DNA of 64,000 bases from Haematobia irritans (taxonomy: Eukaryota; Arthropoda; Insecta; Diptera; Muscidae): contig NC_134401.1 of NCBI RefSeq assembly GCF_050003625.1, forward strand, positions 69,978,537 through 70,042,536, read 5' to 3'. The notes beneath the pieces were generated by a model. That model saw only the letters and a program-made list of their open reading frames with translations, was not told the origin of the DNA and made no database searches. The position numbers and the translations under genes are program-made. This document shows, piece by piece, positions 52,901-63,963 of this stretch. How positions within the stretch are numbered: the stretch's first letter is position 1; each line of letters opens with the position of its first letter.

Positions 52901-55900
52901 AATTGGAGATAGATAGGTTGATAAAACTGGTACCACATATAGCTCTCGTCGAGTGCTATCAGAAAGTACAAGAGTTATATTCCAAATTCATTTCAGATGC
53001 GAGAAATTTTGAAATTTTAGAAATCTGGAATGGCCCACTGTGCTGGAATGGAAAAAGATAGGTTAATGAAACTGGTACCACATATAGCCCTCGTCGAGAG
53101 CTATCAGAATATATACGTGTTGTATTCCGAATCCATTTCAGATTCGAGCAATTTTGAATGTAAAGTTAAATGATAAAAATCTAAAGTGGCCCACTGTGCT
53201 GGATTACAAATAGATAGGTAAATGAAACTGGTACCACATATAGGCCTTTTTGGGCGCTATTAGAATCTACAAGAGTTATATTCCGAATCCATTTCAGATT
53301 CGAGAAATTTTGACTCTAAAATTAAATTTTAAAAATCTAAAATGGCCCACTGTACTGGAATGGAAAAAGATAGGTCAATGAAACTGGTACCACATATAGC
53401 CCTCGTCGAAAGCTATCAGAATATATAAGCATTATAATTCAAGTCCATTTCAGATTCGAGAAATTTTGATTCAAAAGAAAAATTTTATAAATATGAAATG
53501 GCCCACTGTGCTGGAATGGAGAATGATAGGCCACTGAAACTGGTTTCACATATAGCCCTCGTCGAGAGCTATTAGAATGTATAATCATTACATTCCAAAT
53601 TCATTTCAAATTCAAGAAATTTTGAAATTAAAATTAAATTTAAATTTGAAAAATATAAACTGGCCCACTGTGCTGGACACGAAAAAGATAGGTCAACCAA
53701 ACTTCTACCACAAATAGCCCTTGTCGAGTGCTATAAGAATCTATAGGCATTATATTCCGAATCCATTTCAGATTCGAGAAATTTTGAAATTAAAGTTAAA
53801 TTTTAAAAGTCTGAAATGGCCCACTGTGCTGTGGAATGGGGGAAAGATAGGTCAATGAAACTGGTACCACATATAGCCTTCGTCGAGAGGTATCAGAATA
53901 TATAATTGCTATATTCTAAATTTATTTCGAAATATTGTCAAAATTAGAAATAAAATAGACATATTTTCCTTTTGAAATTTACCTCTGTGACTGCGTAGCA
54001 AAATGTGTTAAACCTCGCTGTTATTAATATAACATAACATACTTTACTCTGAGAGCCGCTCTCTTGATTCGACTCTCAACAGATATTGTGAAAATAACAT
54101 AGCAGTGTCTCACTATTAACTCAAGTATTTTTGAAATTAAATTTTAAAATAGAAAAACTAAATTTTTTCAAAATCGTAAAAAGATAGGCGAATGAAATTA
54201 ACGTCAATAATAGCTCTTATCTAGACCTATCAGAATATATAAGCATCATATTACGAATCCATTTCAGATTCGAGAAATTTTGAATGTAAAGTAAAATTGT
54301 AAAAATCTCAAATGACCCACTGTGGTGGACACGAACAAGATAGGTTAATGAAACTAGTACCATATATAACCCTCGTCGAGAGCTATTAGAATATATAAGC
54401 GTTATATTCCAAATCCATTTCAGATTCGAGAAATTTTGAAATTAAAGTTAAATTTTAAAAATCTCAATTGGCCCACTGTGCTGGAATGGGGAAAGATAGG
54501 TTAATGAAACTGGTACCACATATAGCCCTCGTCGAGAGCTATTAGAGTATATAGGCGTTATATTCCAAATCCATTTCAGATTCGAGAAAATTTGAAATTA
54601 AAGTTAAATTTTAAAAATATGAAATGGCCCACTGTGCTGGAATGGAGAAAGATAGGTCAATGAAACTGGTACCACATATAGCCCTCGTTGAGAGCTATCA
54701 GAATTTATAAGCACTATATTCCAAATCCATTTCAAATTCGAGAAATTTTGACTCTAAAATTAAATTTTAAAAATCTAAAATGGCCCACTGTGCTGGAATG
54801 GGAAAAGATAGGTTAATGAAACTGGTAGTACAAACAGCCCTCGTCGAGAGCTATCAGAATTTATAAGCATTATATTCCAAATCCATTTCAGATTCGAAAA
54901 ATTTTGAAATTAAAGTTAAATTTTAAAAATCCAAAATGGCCCACTGTGCTGGAATGGAGAAAGATAGGTCAATGAAACTGGTACCACATATAGCCCTCGT
55001 TGAGAGCTATCAGAATATATAAGCATTATATTCCGAATAAATTTCAGATTGGAGAAAGCGTGAAATTAAAGTTAACTTTTAAAAATTTAAATGGCCCACT
55101 GTGCTGGACACGAAAAAGATAGGTTCATAAAACTGGTACCACTTATAGCCCTCGTCGGGAGCTATCATAATATGTAAGCATTATATTCCGAATCCATTTC
55201 AGATTTGAGAAATTTTGAATGTAAAATTATATGATAAAAATTTTAAGTGGCCCACTGGCCGGACTGCAAATAGATAGGTAACTGAAACTGGTAGCACATA
55301 TAGTCCTCATTGAGTACTATCAAAATATATAATTGTAATATTCTAAATTTATTTCGAAATATTGCGAAAATTAATAAAAAAAATAGACATATTTTCCTTT
55401 TAAAATATACCTCTGTGACTGTTTAGCAAAATATGTTATCCGTCGCTATTATTAAAATAACATAACATAACATACTTTACTATGAGACTCGCTCTCTTGT
55501 TTTGTTTACAGATTCGACTCTTAACAGATGTTGTAAAAATAACATAGCAGTGTCTCCCCATTACCTCATGTATTTTTGAAGTTAAATTTTAAAATAGAAA
55601 AATTCAATTTTTTCAAAATCGTAAAAAGATAGGCGAATGAAATTAACGTCAATAATAGTTCTTATCTAGATCTATCAGAATATGTAAGCAGTATATTCCG
55701 AATCCATTTGAGATTGGAGAAATTGTGAATATAAAGTTAAATTTTAAAAATCTCAAATGACCCACTGTGGTGGACACGAACAAGATAGGTTAATGAAACT
55801 AGTACCATATATAACCCTCATCGAGAGCTATCAGAATTTATAAGCATTATATTCCGAATCCATTTCAGATTGGAGAAATTTTGAATGTAAAGTTAAATTT

Positions 55901-57515
55901 TAAAAATCTCAAATGACCCACTGTGGTGGACACGAAAAAGATAGGTTAATGAAACTAGTACCATATAAAACCCTCATCGAGAGCTATCTGAATATGTAAG
56001 CATTACATTCCAAATCCATTTCAGATTCGAGAAATTTTGAAATTAAAGTTAAATTTTAAAAATATGAAATGGCCCCCTGTGCTGGAATGGAGAAAGATAG
56101 GTCAATGAAACTGGTACCACATATAGCCCTCGTTGAGAGCTATCAGAATATATATTTGCTATATTCTAAATTTATTTCGAAATATTGTCAAAATTAGAAA
56201 TAAATTACGACATATTTTCCTTTTGAAATTTACCTCTGTGACTGCGCAGCAAAATGTGTTAAACCTCGCTGTTATTAATATAACATAACATACTTTACTC
56301 TGAGAGTCGCTCTCTTGATTCGACTCAGATGTTGTGAAAATAACATAGCAGTGTCTCACCATTACCTCATGTATTTTTGAAGTTAAATTTTAAAATAGAA
56401 AAATTCAATTTTTTCAAAATCGTTAAAAGATAGGCGAATGAAATTAACGTCAATAATAGTTCTTATCTAGATCTATCAGAATATGTAAGCAGTATATTCC
56501 GAATCCATTTGAGATTGGAGAAATTTTGAATATAAAGTTAAATTTTAAAAATCTCAAATGACCCACTGTGGTGGACACGAAAAAGATAGGTTAATGAAAC
56601 TAGTAACATATATAACCCTCGTCGAGAGCTATCTGAATATGTAAGCATTACATTCCAAATCCATTTCAGATTCGAGAAATTTTGAAATTACATTTTGAAA
56701 TTAAAGTTAAATTTTAAAAATCTCAAATGGCCCACTGTGTTGGAATGGGGAAAGATAGGTTAATGAAACTGGTACCACATATAGCCCTCGTCGAGAGCTA
56801 TTAGAATATATAAGCATTATATTCCAACTCCATTTCAGATTCGAGAAATTTTGAAATTAAAGTTAAATTTTAAAAGTCTCAAATGGCCCACTGTGCTGGA
56901 ATGGGGAAAGATAGGTTAATGAAACTGGTACCACATATAGCACTCGTTGAGAGCTATCAGAATTTATAAGCATTATATTCCGAATCCATTTCAGATTCGA
57001 GAAATTTTGACTCTAAAATTAAATTTTAAAAATCTCAAATAGCCCACTGTGCTGGAATGGAGAAAGATAGGTCAATTAAACTGGTAGTACATATAGCCCT
57101 CGCCGAGAGCTATCTTAATTTATAAGCATTATATTCCAAATCAATTTCAGATTCGAGAAATTTTGAAATTAAAGTTAAATTTTAAAAATCCAAAATGGCC
57201 CACTGTGCTGGAATGGAGAAAGATAGGTTAATGAAACTGGTACCACATATAGCACTCGTTGAGAGCTATCAGAATTTATAAGCATTATATTCCGAATCCA
57301 TTTCAGATTCGAGAAATTTTGACTCTAAAATTAAATTTTAAAAATCTCAAATGGCCCACTGTGCTGGAATGGGGAAAGATAGGTTAATGAAACTTGTAGC
57401 ACATATAGCCCTCGTCGAGAGCTATCAGAATTTATAAGCATTATATTCCAAATCAATTTCAGATTCAACAAATTTTGAAATTAAAGTTAAATTTTAAAAA
57501 TCTCAAATAGCCCAC
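52900..57515 (+). repeat. Left tandem array, 156-bp monomers
   Basis: About 29 monomers. Landmarks in each are GGCCCACTGTGCTGGAATGG, GATAGGTTAATGAAACTGGT, ACCACATATAGCCCTCGTCG and ATCCATTTCAGATTCGAGAA. GCCCACTGTG recurs at 54471, 54627, 54783 and 54939, giving exactly 156 bp. Monomers diverge in a patterned way, and some variants recur as blocks. The array is about twice as long as the right one. Confidence 0.88.
53940..54135 (+). repeat. Higher-order repeat insert block
   Basis: A non-monomer block with CCTTTTGAAATTTACCTCTG and ATACTTTACTCTGAGAG recurs at about 55385-55570 and 56190-56375, and inverted at about 59945-60130. It marks larger repeat units of about 1.4 and 0.8 kb made of several monomers plus this block. 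Confidence 0.75.
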
Positions 57516-58872
57516 TGTGACACTCAAAATTTTATTTCATTTGACAAAATTTTATTTCTATAGAAAATTTTGTCAAAATTTTAGTCCTATGGCAAATTTT
57601 GCCAAAATTTTTGTTTCTATAGATAATTTTGCTGAAACTTTATTTCTATATAGAAAATTTTGCCAAAATTTTATTTCTATAGAAAATTTTGTCAAAATTT
57701 TATTCCTATGGCAAATTTTGCCAAAATTTTTATTTCTATAGATAATTTTGCTGAAACTTTATTTCTATAGAAAATTTTGTCAACATTTTATTTCTATAGA
57801 CAATTTTGCCAAAATTTTTATTTCTATAGATAATTTTGCTGAAACTTTATTTCTATAGAAAATTTTGTCAACATTTTATTTCTATAGACAATTTTGCCAA
57901 AATTTTTATTTCTATAGATAATTTTGCTGAAACTTTATTTCTATACAGAAAATTTTGCCAAAATTTTATTTCTATAGAAAATTTTGTCAACATTTTATTT
58001 CTATAGACAATTTTGCCGAAACTTTATTTCTATATAGAAAATTTTGCCAAAATCATATTTCTATAGCAAAATTTTATTTCTATATAAAAAATTTTGTCAA
58101 AATTTTATTTCTATAGACAATTTTGCCGAAACTTTAATTTTATTTAGAAAATTTTGCCAAAATTATATTATATCTATAAAAAATTTTGTCAAAATTTATT
58201 TCCGTAGGAAATTTGTTCTTTTTTTCTATAGAAAATTTTGTGAAAAAAAAAATTTTAATAGAAAATTTTGTAAAAATATTTTATTTCTATAGAAAAATTT
58301 TCAAGATTTCTATAAAAAATTTCGTAAAAATTTTATTTCTATAGAAAATCTTGTCAAGATTTTATTTCCATTAAAAAAAAAATTGTGAACATTGTATGTC
58401 TATACAAAATGTTTGCAAAATTTTATTTGTTTAGACATTTTTTGCAAAATTTTATGTCTATAGAAATTTTTTTCAAAATTTTATTTCTATAGACAATTTT
58501 GTCAAAATTTTTTTCCATAGAAAAATTTTGTCAAAATTTTTTTCCATAGAAAAATATTGTCAAAATTTCTATAAAAAATTTCGTAAAAATTTTATTTCTA
58601 TAGAAAATCTTGTGAAGTTTTTATTTCCATTGAAACAAAATTTGTGAACATTTTATGTCTATAGAAAATGTTTGCAAAATTTTATTTCTATAGAAAATTT
58701 TGTCAACATTTTATTTTTATAGACAATCTTGTCAAAATTTTACTTCTATAGAAAATTTTGTCAAAATTTTATTTCTATAGGAAATTTTGTCAAAATTCTA
58801 TTTCAATGGAAATCGATGTCAAAATTTTATTTCTATAATTTTGCCGAAACTTTTTATCTATATAGAAAATTT
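57516..58872. repeat. Central minisatellite, 29-30-bp units
   Basis: About 45 units of TTTCTATAGAAAATTTTG followed by YCAAAATTTTAT. The unit contains TTCTATAGAA, a perfect palindrome, so each unit can pair with any other in either orientation. Variation in unit length and sequence rises towards 58200-58600. It forms the loop between the inverted arms. Confidence 0.88.
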
Positions 58873-61182
58873 TGAATCTGAAATGGATTTGGAATATAAC
58901 GCCTATATACTCTAATAGCTCTCGACGAGGGCTATATGTGGTACCAGTTTCATTAGCCTATCTTTCCCCATTCCAGCACAGTGGGCCAATTGAGATTTTT
59001 AAAATTTAAACTTTAATTTCAAAATTTCTCGAATCTGAAATGGATTTGGAATGTAATGCTTACATATTCAGATAGCTCTCGACGAGGGTTATATATGGTA
59101 CTAGTTTCATTAACCTATCTTTTTCGTGTCCACCACAGTGGGTCATTTGAGATTTTTAAAATTTAACTTTACATTCAAAATTTCTCCAATCTGAAATGGA
59201 TTTGGAATATAATGCTTATAAATTCTGATAGCTCTCGACGAGGGCTATATGTGGTACCAGTTTCATTGACCTATCTTTTTCCATTCCAGTACAGTGGGCC
59301 ATTTTAGATTTTTAAAATTTAATTTTAGAGTCAAAATTTCTCGAATCTGAAATGGATTCGGAATATAACTCTTGTAGATTCTAATAGCGCCCAAAAAGGC
59401 CTATATGTGGTACCAGTTTAATTGACCTATCTTTCTCCATTCCAGCACAGTGGGCTATTTGAGATTTTTAAAATTTAATTTTAGAGTCAAAATTTCTCGA
59501 ATCTGAAATGGATTCGGAATATAATGCTTATAAATTCTGATAGCTCTCAACGAGTGCTATATGTGGTACCAGTTTCATTAACCTATCTTTCCCCATTCCA
59601 GCACAGTGGGCCAATTGAGATTTTTAAAATTTAACTTTAATTTCAAAATTTCTCGAATCTGAAATGGATTTGGAATATAACGCTTATATATTCTAATAGC
59701 TCTCGACGAGGGTTATATATGGTACTAGTTTCATTAACCTATCTTGTTCGTGTCCACCACAGTGGGTCATTTGAGATTTTTACAATTTTACTTTACATTC
59801 AAAATTTCTCGAATCTGAAATGGATTCGTAATATGATGCTTATATATTCTGATAGGTCTAGATAAGAGCTATTATTGACGTTAATTTCATTCGCCTATCT
59901 TTTTACGATTTTGAAAAAATTTAGTTTTTCTATTTTAAAATTTAATTTCAAAAATACTTGAGTTAATAGTGAGACACTGCCATGTTATTTTCACAATATC
60001 TGTTGAGAGTCGAATCAAGAGAGCGGCTCTCAGAGTAAAGTATGTTATGTTATATTAATAACAGCGAGGTTTAACACATTTTGCTACGCAGTCACAGAGG
60101 TAAATTTCAAAAGGAAAATATGTCTATTTTATTTCTAATTTTGACAATATTTCGAAATAAATTTAGAATATAGCAATTATATATTCTGATACCTCTCGAC
60201 GAAGGCTATATGTGGTACCAGTTTCATTGACCTATCTTTCCCCCATTCCACAGCACAGTGGGCCATTTCAGACTTTTAAAATTTAACTTTAATTTCAAAA
60301 TTTCTCGAATCTGAAATGGATTCGGAATATAATGCCTATAGATTCTTATAGCACTCGACAAGGGCTATTTGTGGTAGAAGTTTGGTTGACCTATCTTTTT
60401 CGTGTCCAGCACAGTGGGCCAGTTTATATTTTTCAAATTTAAATTTAATTTTAATTTCAAAATTTCTTGAATTTGAAATGAATTTGGAATGTAATGATTA
60501 TACATTCTAATAGCTCTCGACGAGGGCTATATGTGAAACCAGTTTCAGTGGCCTATCATTCTCCATTCCAGCACAGTGGGCCATTTCATATTTATAAAAT
60601 TTTTCTTTTGAATCAAAATTTCTCGAATCTGAAATGGACTTGAATTATAATGCTTATATATTCTGATAGCTCTCGACGAGGGCTATATGTGGTACCAGTT
60701 TCATTGACCTATCTTTTTCCATTCCAGTACAGTGGGCCATTTTAGATTTTTAAAATTTAATTTTAGAGTCAAAATTTCTCGAATCTGAAATGGATTCGGA
60801 ATATAACTCTTGTAGATTCTAATAGCGCCCAAAAAGGCCTATATGTGGTACCAGTTTCATTTACCTATCTATTTGTAATCCAGCACAGTGGGCCACTTTA
60901 GATTTTTATCATTTAACTTTACATTCAAAATTGCTCGAATCTGAAATGGATTCGGAATACAACACGTATATATTCTGATAGCTCTCGACGAGGGCTATAT
61001 GTGGTACCAGTTTCATTAACCTATCTTTTTCCATTCCAGCACAGTGGGCCATTCCAGATTTCTAAAATTTCAAAATTTCTCGCATCTGAAATGAATTTGG
61101 AATATAACTCTTGTACTTTCTGATAGCACTCGACGAGAGCTATATGTGGTACCAGTTTTATCAACCTATCTATCTCCAATTT
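58873..61182 (-). repeat. Right tandem array, 156-bp monomers, inverted
   Basis: About 15 monomers in inverted orientation (CCATTCCAGCACAGTGGGCC and similar). The outer part mirrors the left arm unit by unit, including a variant with GGGCGCTAT (GCGCCCAAAAAGGCC at about 60827). The inner about 0.7 kb has the same kinds of monomers in a different order. One variant monomer from the outer arm (with the GCGCCC feature) appears again at about 59385. Confidence 0.86.
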
Positions 61183-61488
61183 CATACTTTAAACAAATCA
61201 ATTTATTACCACTTATTTTTGCAACCAGCCATTCTTTAACAGTTCTGAGATATATACTCCCAATATTCCTTTAAGTTAGTTATTACTCATTGTGTTTTCT
61301 ATTATTATTGAGTTGTTTTTTTAATTTTAATGCACATACAACGCCATTTTTTAAGTTTTAATCTAAAATTAAATTCAAATTTCCAATTTTTTTACATAAA
61401 AGAGCTCTGTTAACCGTTAACATAGCTCTGTTAACCTGTTAAAATTGCTCTGTTAAAGTTAAATTTTAAAATTTATCTTCACACACAT
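61183..61488. repeat. Right terminal unique segment of the Foldback-like element
   Basis: Near-exact inverse of 52595-52900; a single-base length difference in an A/T run (about 61315) was noticed by eye. Ends CTTCACACACAT. Confidence 0.82.
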
Positions 61489-61497
61489 AGCAAACGA
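61489..61497. other. 9-bp target duplication, right
   Basis: AGCAAACGA, identical to 52586-52594. Confidence 0.88.
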
Positions 61498-62260
61498 ATC
61501 ACAAATTTTGGGAAAATAAAGTAGAAATGAATAGCTCTTCAAGATAAATCTGGGAGTATATTGGTCCAAATTGTCAATAATCCTGGAGGATGCTGCAGTT
61601 AAGAATTAAATGGATTTTTTCATTTAGTTTAAGCCATACACATAATTTATACATTGAATAATTAATGGCTGATCGGCAAGGAGAACGTTCAACAAGCTCT
61701 TGTCGACGAAGTTGTTTATTGTGAGTACCCAATCGTTTATTTTAATTATATCTAAATAACTATTTCACTACTAGATTACATTACCCATTTTAATATTTGT
61801 TAATTTGTATACTACACACTTATTGTAACAATTCATTTAGTTTTAAAATCCATTTTTTTCTCACACTTAACGAACCTAATTTTTTTAATTTCGATGTTTG
61901 AGTTAGAATTTTCACTTGCACTTTTGTAAAAACAAAAACAACACAAAATATCTAACTATATATACTTTAAAATATCGAAATGGAAGAAGTGAACGCATTC
62001 GGCCTGACTAAAACCATTAGTGTCGGCCAGGTAGGGTGGGGAAATCGACGCACTGAGGATATCATGAACAGCTAGATATCCCATTTCGATTTTCATCCGT
62101 AAAATTATGAAAGTGTCGCTTTATGTCCTTTTTTATTCTTTTGCTACCTTACAATTTATTAACTTTGTAATCGACTGAGGCCTATCTTCTGAACCAAGAA
62201 CACCCCAACACTGAGCAAGGCCGAATTAGATGGTAGCACAGGTTAAGGAAGATAGGGCCT
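61498..62260. other. No firm gene; two short candidate frames
   Basis: A 19-codon frame from ATG 61665 reaches a good splice donor match (ATT|GTGAGTACC at 61721). A 31-codon frame begins at about 61980 (MEEVNAFGLTKTISVGQVGW) and stops at about 62075. Neither resembles a family I know. The remaining sequence is AT-rich. Confidence 0.35.
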
Positions 62261-62380
62261 AGAGAGGGAGTCGTTACAACGTATATGGAACTCCCTTCCT
62301 CCAAACATTCAATTTATCCGCAATGCAATGTCATTCAAAGCTTTATACAATCATTTTTAAATGTTTGTTTGTCAACTAAT
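62261..62380 (+). pseudogene. Jockey/CR1-type LINE ORF2 C-terminal fragment
   Basis: Encodes MELPSSKHSIYPQCNVIQSF in one frame and, in another, the LPPNIQFIRNAMSFKALYNH pattern that corresponds to the WNSLPFKLQ end region of the LINE at 42860-42930. Only the last about 35 residues are represented. Confidence 0.6.
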
Positions 62381-62384
62381 ATGT

Positions 62385-62632
62385 TCCCTTAATGTCATGC
62401 TGCATCTATTGCCTTTAGACATTTTGGCCAAACAGTCAACAACGGCTGTGCGGTTGCGCGAGCTATCGCTGTGGTCGGAAAAAAGGTACGACCACAGTTC
62501 GGTCCTCAAAATAATGCCAGATGTGCCGAACGTAGTGGATTACACTGGCGAAAACACTTTTCGACAAAAAGTTTGAAACTAATTCCCAACAGTGAGGAGT
62601 GGTGCACACAGACCCCGAATAAACGATATATA
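62385..62632 (+). pseudogene. LOA-like LINE ORF2 fragment, copy E
   Basis: Matches the segment before RNase H (LNVMLHLLPLDILAKQS, RLRELSLWSEKRYDHSSVLK, PDVPNVVDYT) also seen at 43826-44075. It carries short deletions and stops at the start of RNase H. Plus strand, truncated at both ends. Confidence 0.8.
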
Positions 62633-62639
62633 CCCAGTC

Positions 62640-62900
62640 AGAAAAAAACCATCGGAAAAGCGTTGTAATAGCGTTGTGAACGGTTGATACACGGTGGGAA
62701 AAAGCGTTGTTACAACCCCAAAATGATAACATCATTCCACGGTGTATCGATTGTATTTAACAACGTTTTCAAAGCGAAAACAATATTTTATACGCTTTTC
62801 CGATGGTTTAACGAACGCTTTGACAACCCCAAAATGATAACATCGTTATACGGTGTATCGATGGTTTTTACAACCATTAAAAAGCACTGAAAAACAACAT
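62640..62900. repeat. Short direct and inverted repeats
   Basis: ACAACCCCAAAATGATAACA occurs at about 62715 and 62824, each followed by a variant of TCATTCCACGGTGTATCGAT, an imperfect direct repeat with a period of about 110 bp. CCATCGGAAAAGCGTT (about 62650) is nearly mirrored by ACGCTTTTCCGATGGT (about 62790). It is probably part of a small inverted-repeat element of unknown class. Confidence 0.6.
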
Positions 62901-63292
62901 TTCATAAGTCTTTCCAATTGTTTCTAGAATGCTTTAGGAGGGTTAGAATTATAATTTTACAGTACCTTAAAACCGCTATTGAAACAAAACAAAATTAGTG
63001 TTTTACACTTTACAAAGGAACATCAGAAAACTTAACAATTAACAATTACCCCCATTTTCATAAAGCTGCGTTAGTGTTCCGTTAACTAACCAACTTTTGA
63101 ACCGTATTATGGACGAAATTGTCATCTTGCATATATATTCCATAGCCAGTTAAGATATTTGCAATTTACTTTCTGTTAATTGGCAGTTAAAGCCTAACGG
63201 AGCTACATGAAAATGACCGTTAATAGGAAAAATACATAACTAAGATTAAGATTGACATTTATAATTGGTAAAAAAATTATTTTAATATGGTC
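62901..63292. other. No gene recognised
   Basis: AT-rich sequence without repeats I recognise. TTAGTGTTCCGTTAACTAAC and nearby AACGG/CCGTT motifs around 63070-63220 hint at another inverted-repeat MITE but are not convincing. Confidence 0.35.
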
Positions 63293-63470
63293 AAAATCGC
63301 TAAAGTGAAAACTAAATCAGTAAAAAAGACATAAAAGTATACATATTTGTAGCAGATTTCTTTATATCTTGATGGGGAATAGCCCAAAGCAAATTTTCAT
63401 AAAGTTTGTATTCCTTAAAATGAATTATTAAAGAAAAGTAATCGTGAAAAATTTGTGATTTTAGGGGCTA
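63293..63470. repeat. Harbinger-type MITE, partial copy
   Basis: Matches the interior and one side of the element at 51722-51952 (AAATCGCTAAAGTGAAAACT, TTGATGGGGAATAGCC, TAATCGTGAAAA). The terminal AGGTGGGTATTAAG blocks are missing on both sides. Confidence 0.72.
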
Positions 63471-63728
63471 GTCATATGTCTTTATTATTTCCTATAGGTA
63501 ATAGTTCAAAATTCACTCTTGGAAAAGTTTTAAGGTACATTAAAAAGAGAATCCTCTACGACACTAAAATGAACTTAACAAAGGGAAAAAGTTATACACA
63601 AATGTGCGTATTTCACACAAAACACTTCAGAATTTCTTAAGATTTGTACATTTTACCCCAAATGCACCAAAAGAACATTCTTGCAATACTGAACTCCAAT
63701 TTTTTCCTTCAAACAATGACATTTTCTT
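63471..63728. other. No gene recognised
   Basis: Contains a 61-codon open frame (63455-63640) that begins in MITE sequence and shows no domain; not considered a gene. Confidence 0.4.
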
Positions 63729-63731
63729 TAA

Positions 63732-63963
63732 AGGTGGGTATTAAGTTCGAGTTTAGGCGATAAAAACGTCATTTTTTCACGATTACTTTTCTTTAATAAT
63801 CCATTTTAAGGAATACAAACTTTGTGAAATTTTGATTTGGGCTTTTCCCCATCAAGTTATAATAAAATTTGCAACAAATATGTATCATTTTGTGCATTTT
63901 TCTTACTAATTTAGTTTTCACTTTAGCGATTTAAGCGGCTAAACTCGAAGTTAATACTCACCT
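63732..63963. mobile_element. Harbinger-type palindromic MITE, copy 2
   Basis: A 232-bp element with AGGTGGGTATTAAGTTCGAG at the left and the inverse at the right, flanked by TAA at 63729-63731 and 63964-63966. It is in the opposite internal orientation to the copy at 51722-51952 and nearly the same length. Confidence 0.8.

Larger units (their letters stand above)
52595..61488. mobile_element. Foldback-like element, 8,894 bp, with tandem-repeat arms
   Basis: The ends are inverted copies starting ATGTGTGTGAAGATAAATTT; the outer about 1.9 kb of each side (52595 to about 54525, and about 59560 to 61488) match in inverted orientation with very few differences. It is flanked by a 9-bp direct repeat AGCAAACGA. 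Each arm has about 300 bp of unique outer sequence, then tandem repeats of about 156 bp; the centre is a 29-30-bp minisatellite. Long inverted repeats built of tandem units with a 9-bp duplication are the features of Foldback (FB) elements, which are linked to the Mutator superfamily. No transposase is present, so it would depend on an enzyme supplied elsewhere. Confidence 0.88.

Noticed and set aside
57517..58292. Open frames in the central minisatellite
   Set aside because: Repeating KFCQNF-like peptides are simply the 29-30-bp unit read in frame; not a protein gene.
52900..61182. CRISPR-like array
   Set aside because: The units are contiguous 156-bp satellite monomers without unique spacers, arranged as inverted arms in a fly genome.
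52595..61488. Maverick/Polinton with long inverted ends
   Set aside because: No polymerase, integrase or capsid genes; duplication is 9 bp rather than 6; arms are tandem repeats.
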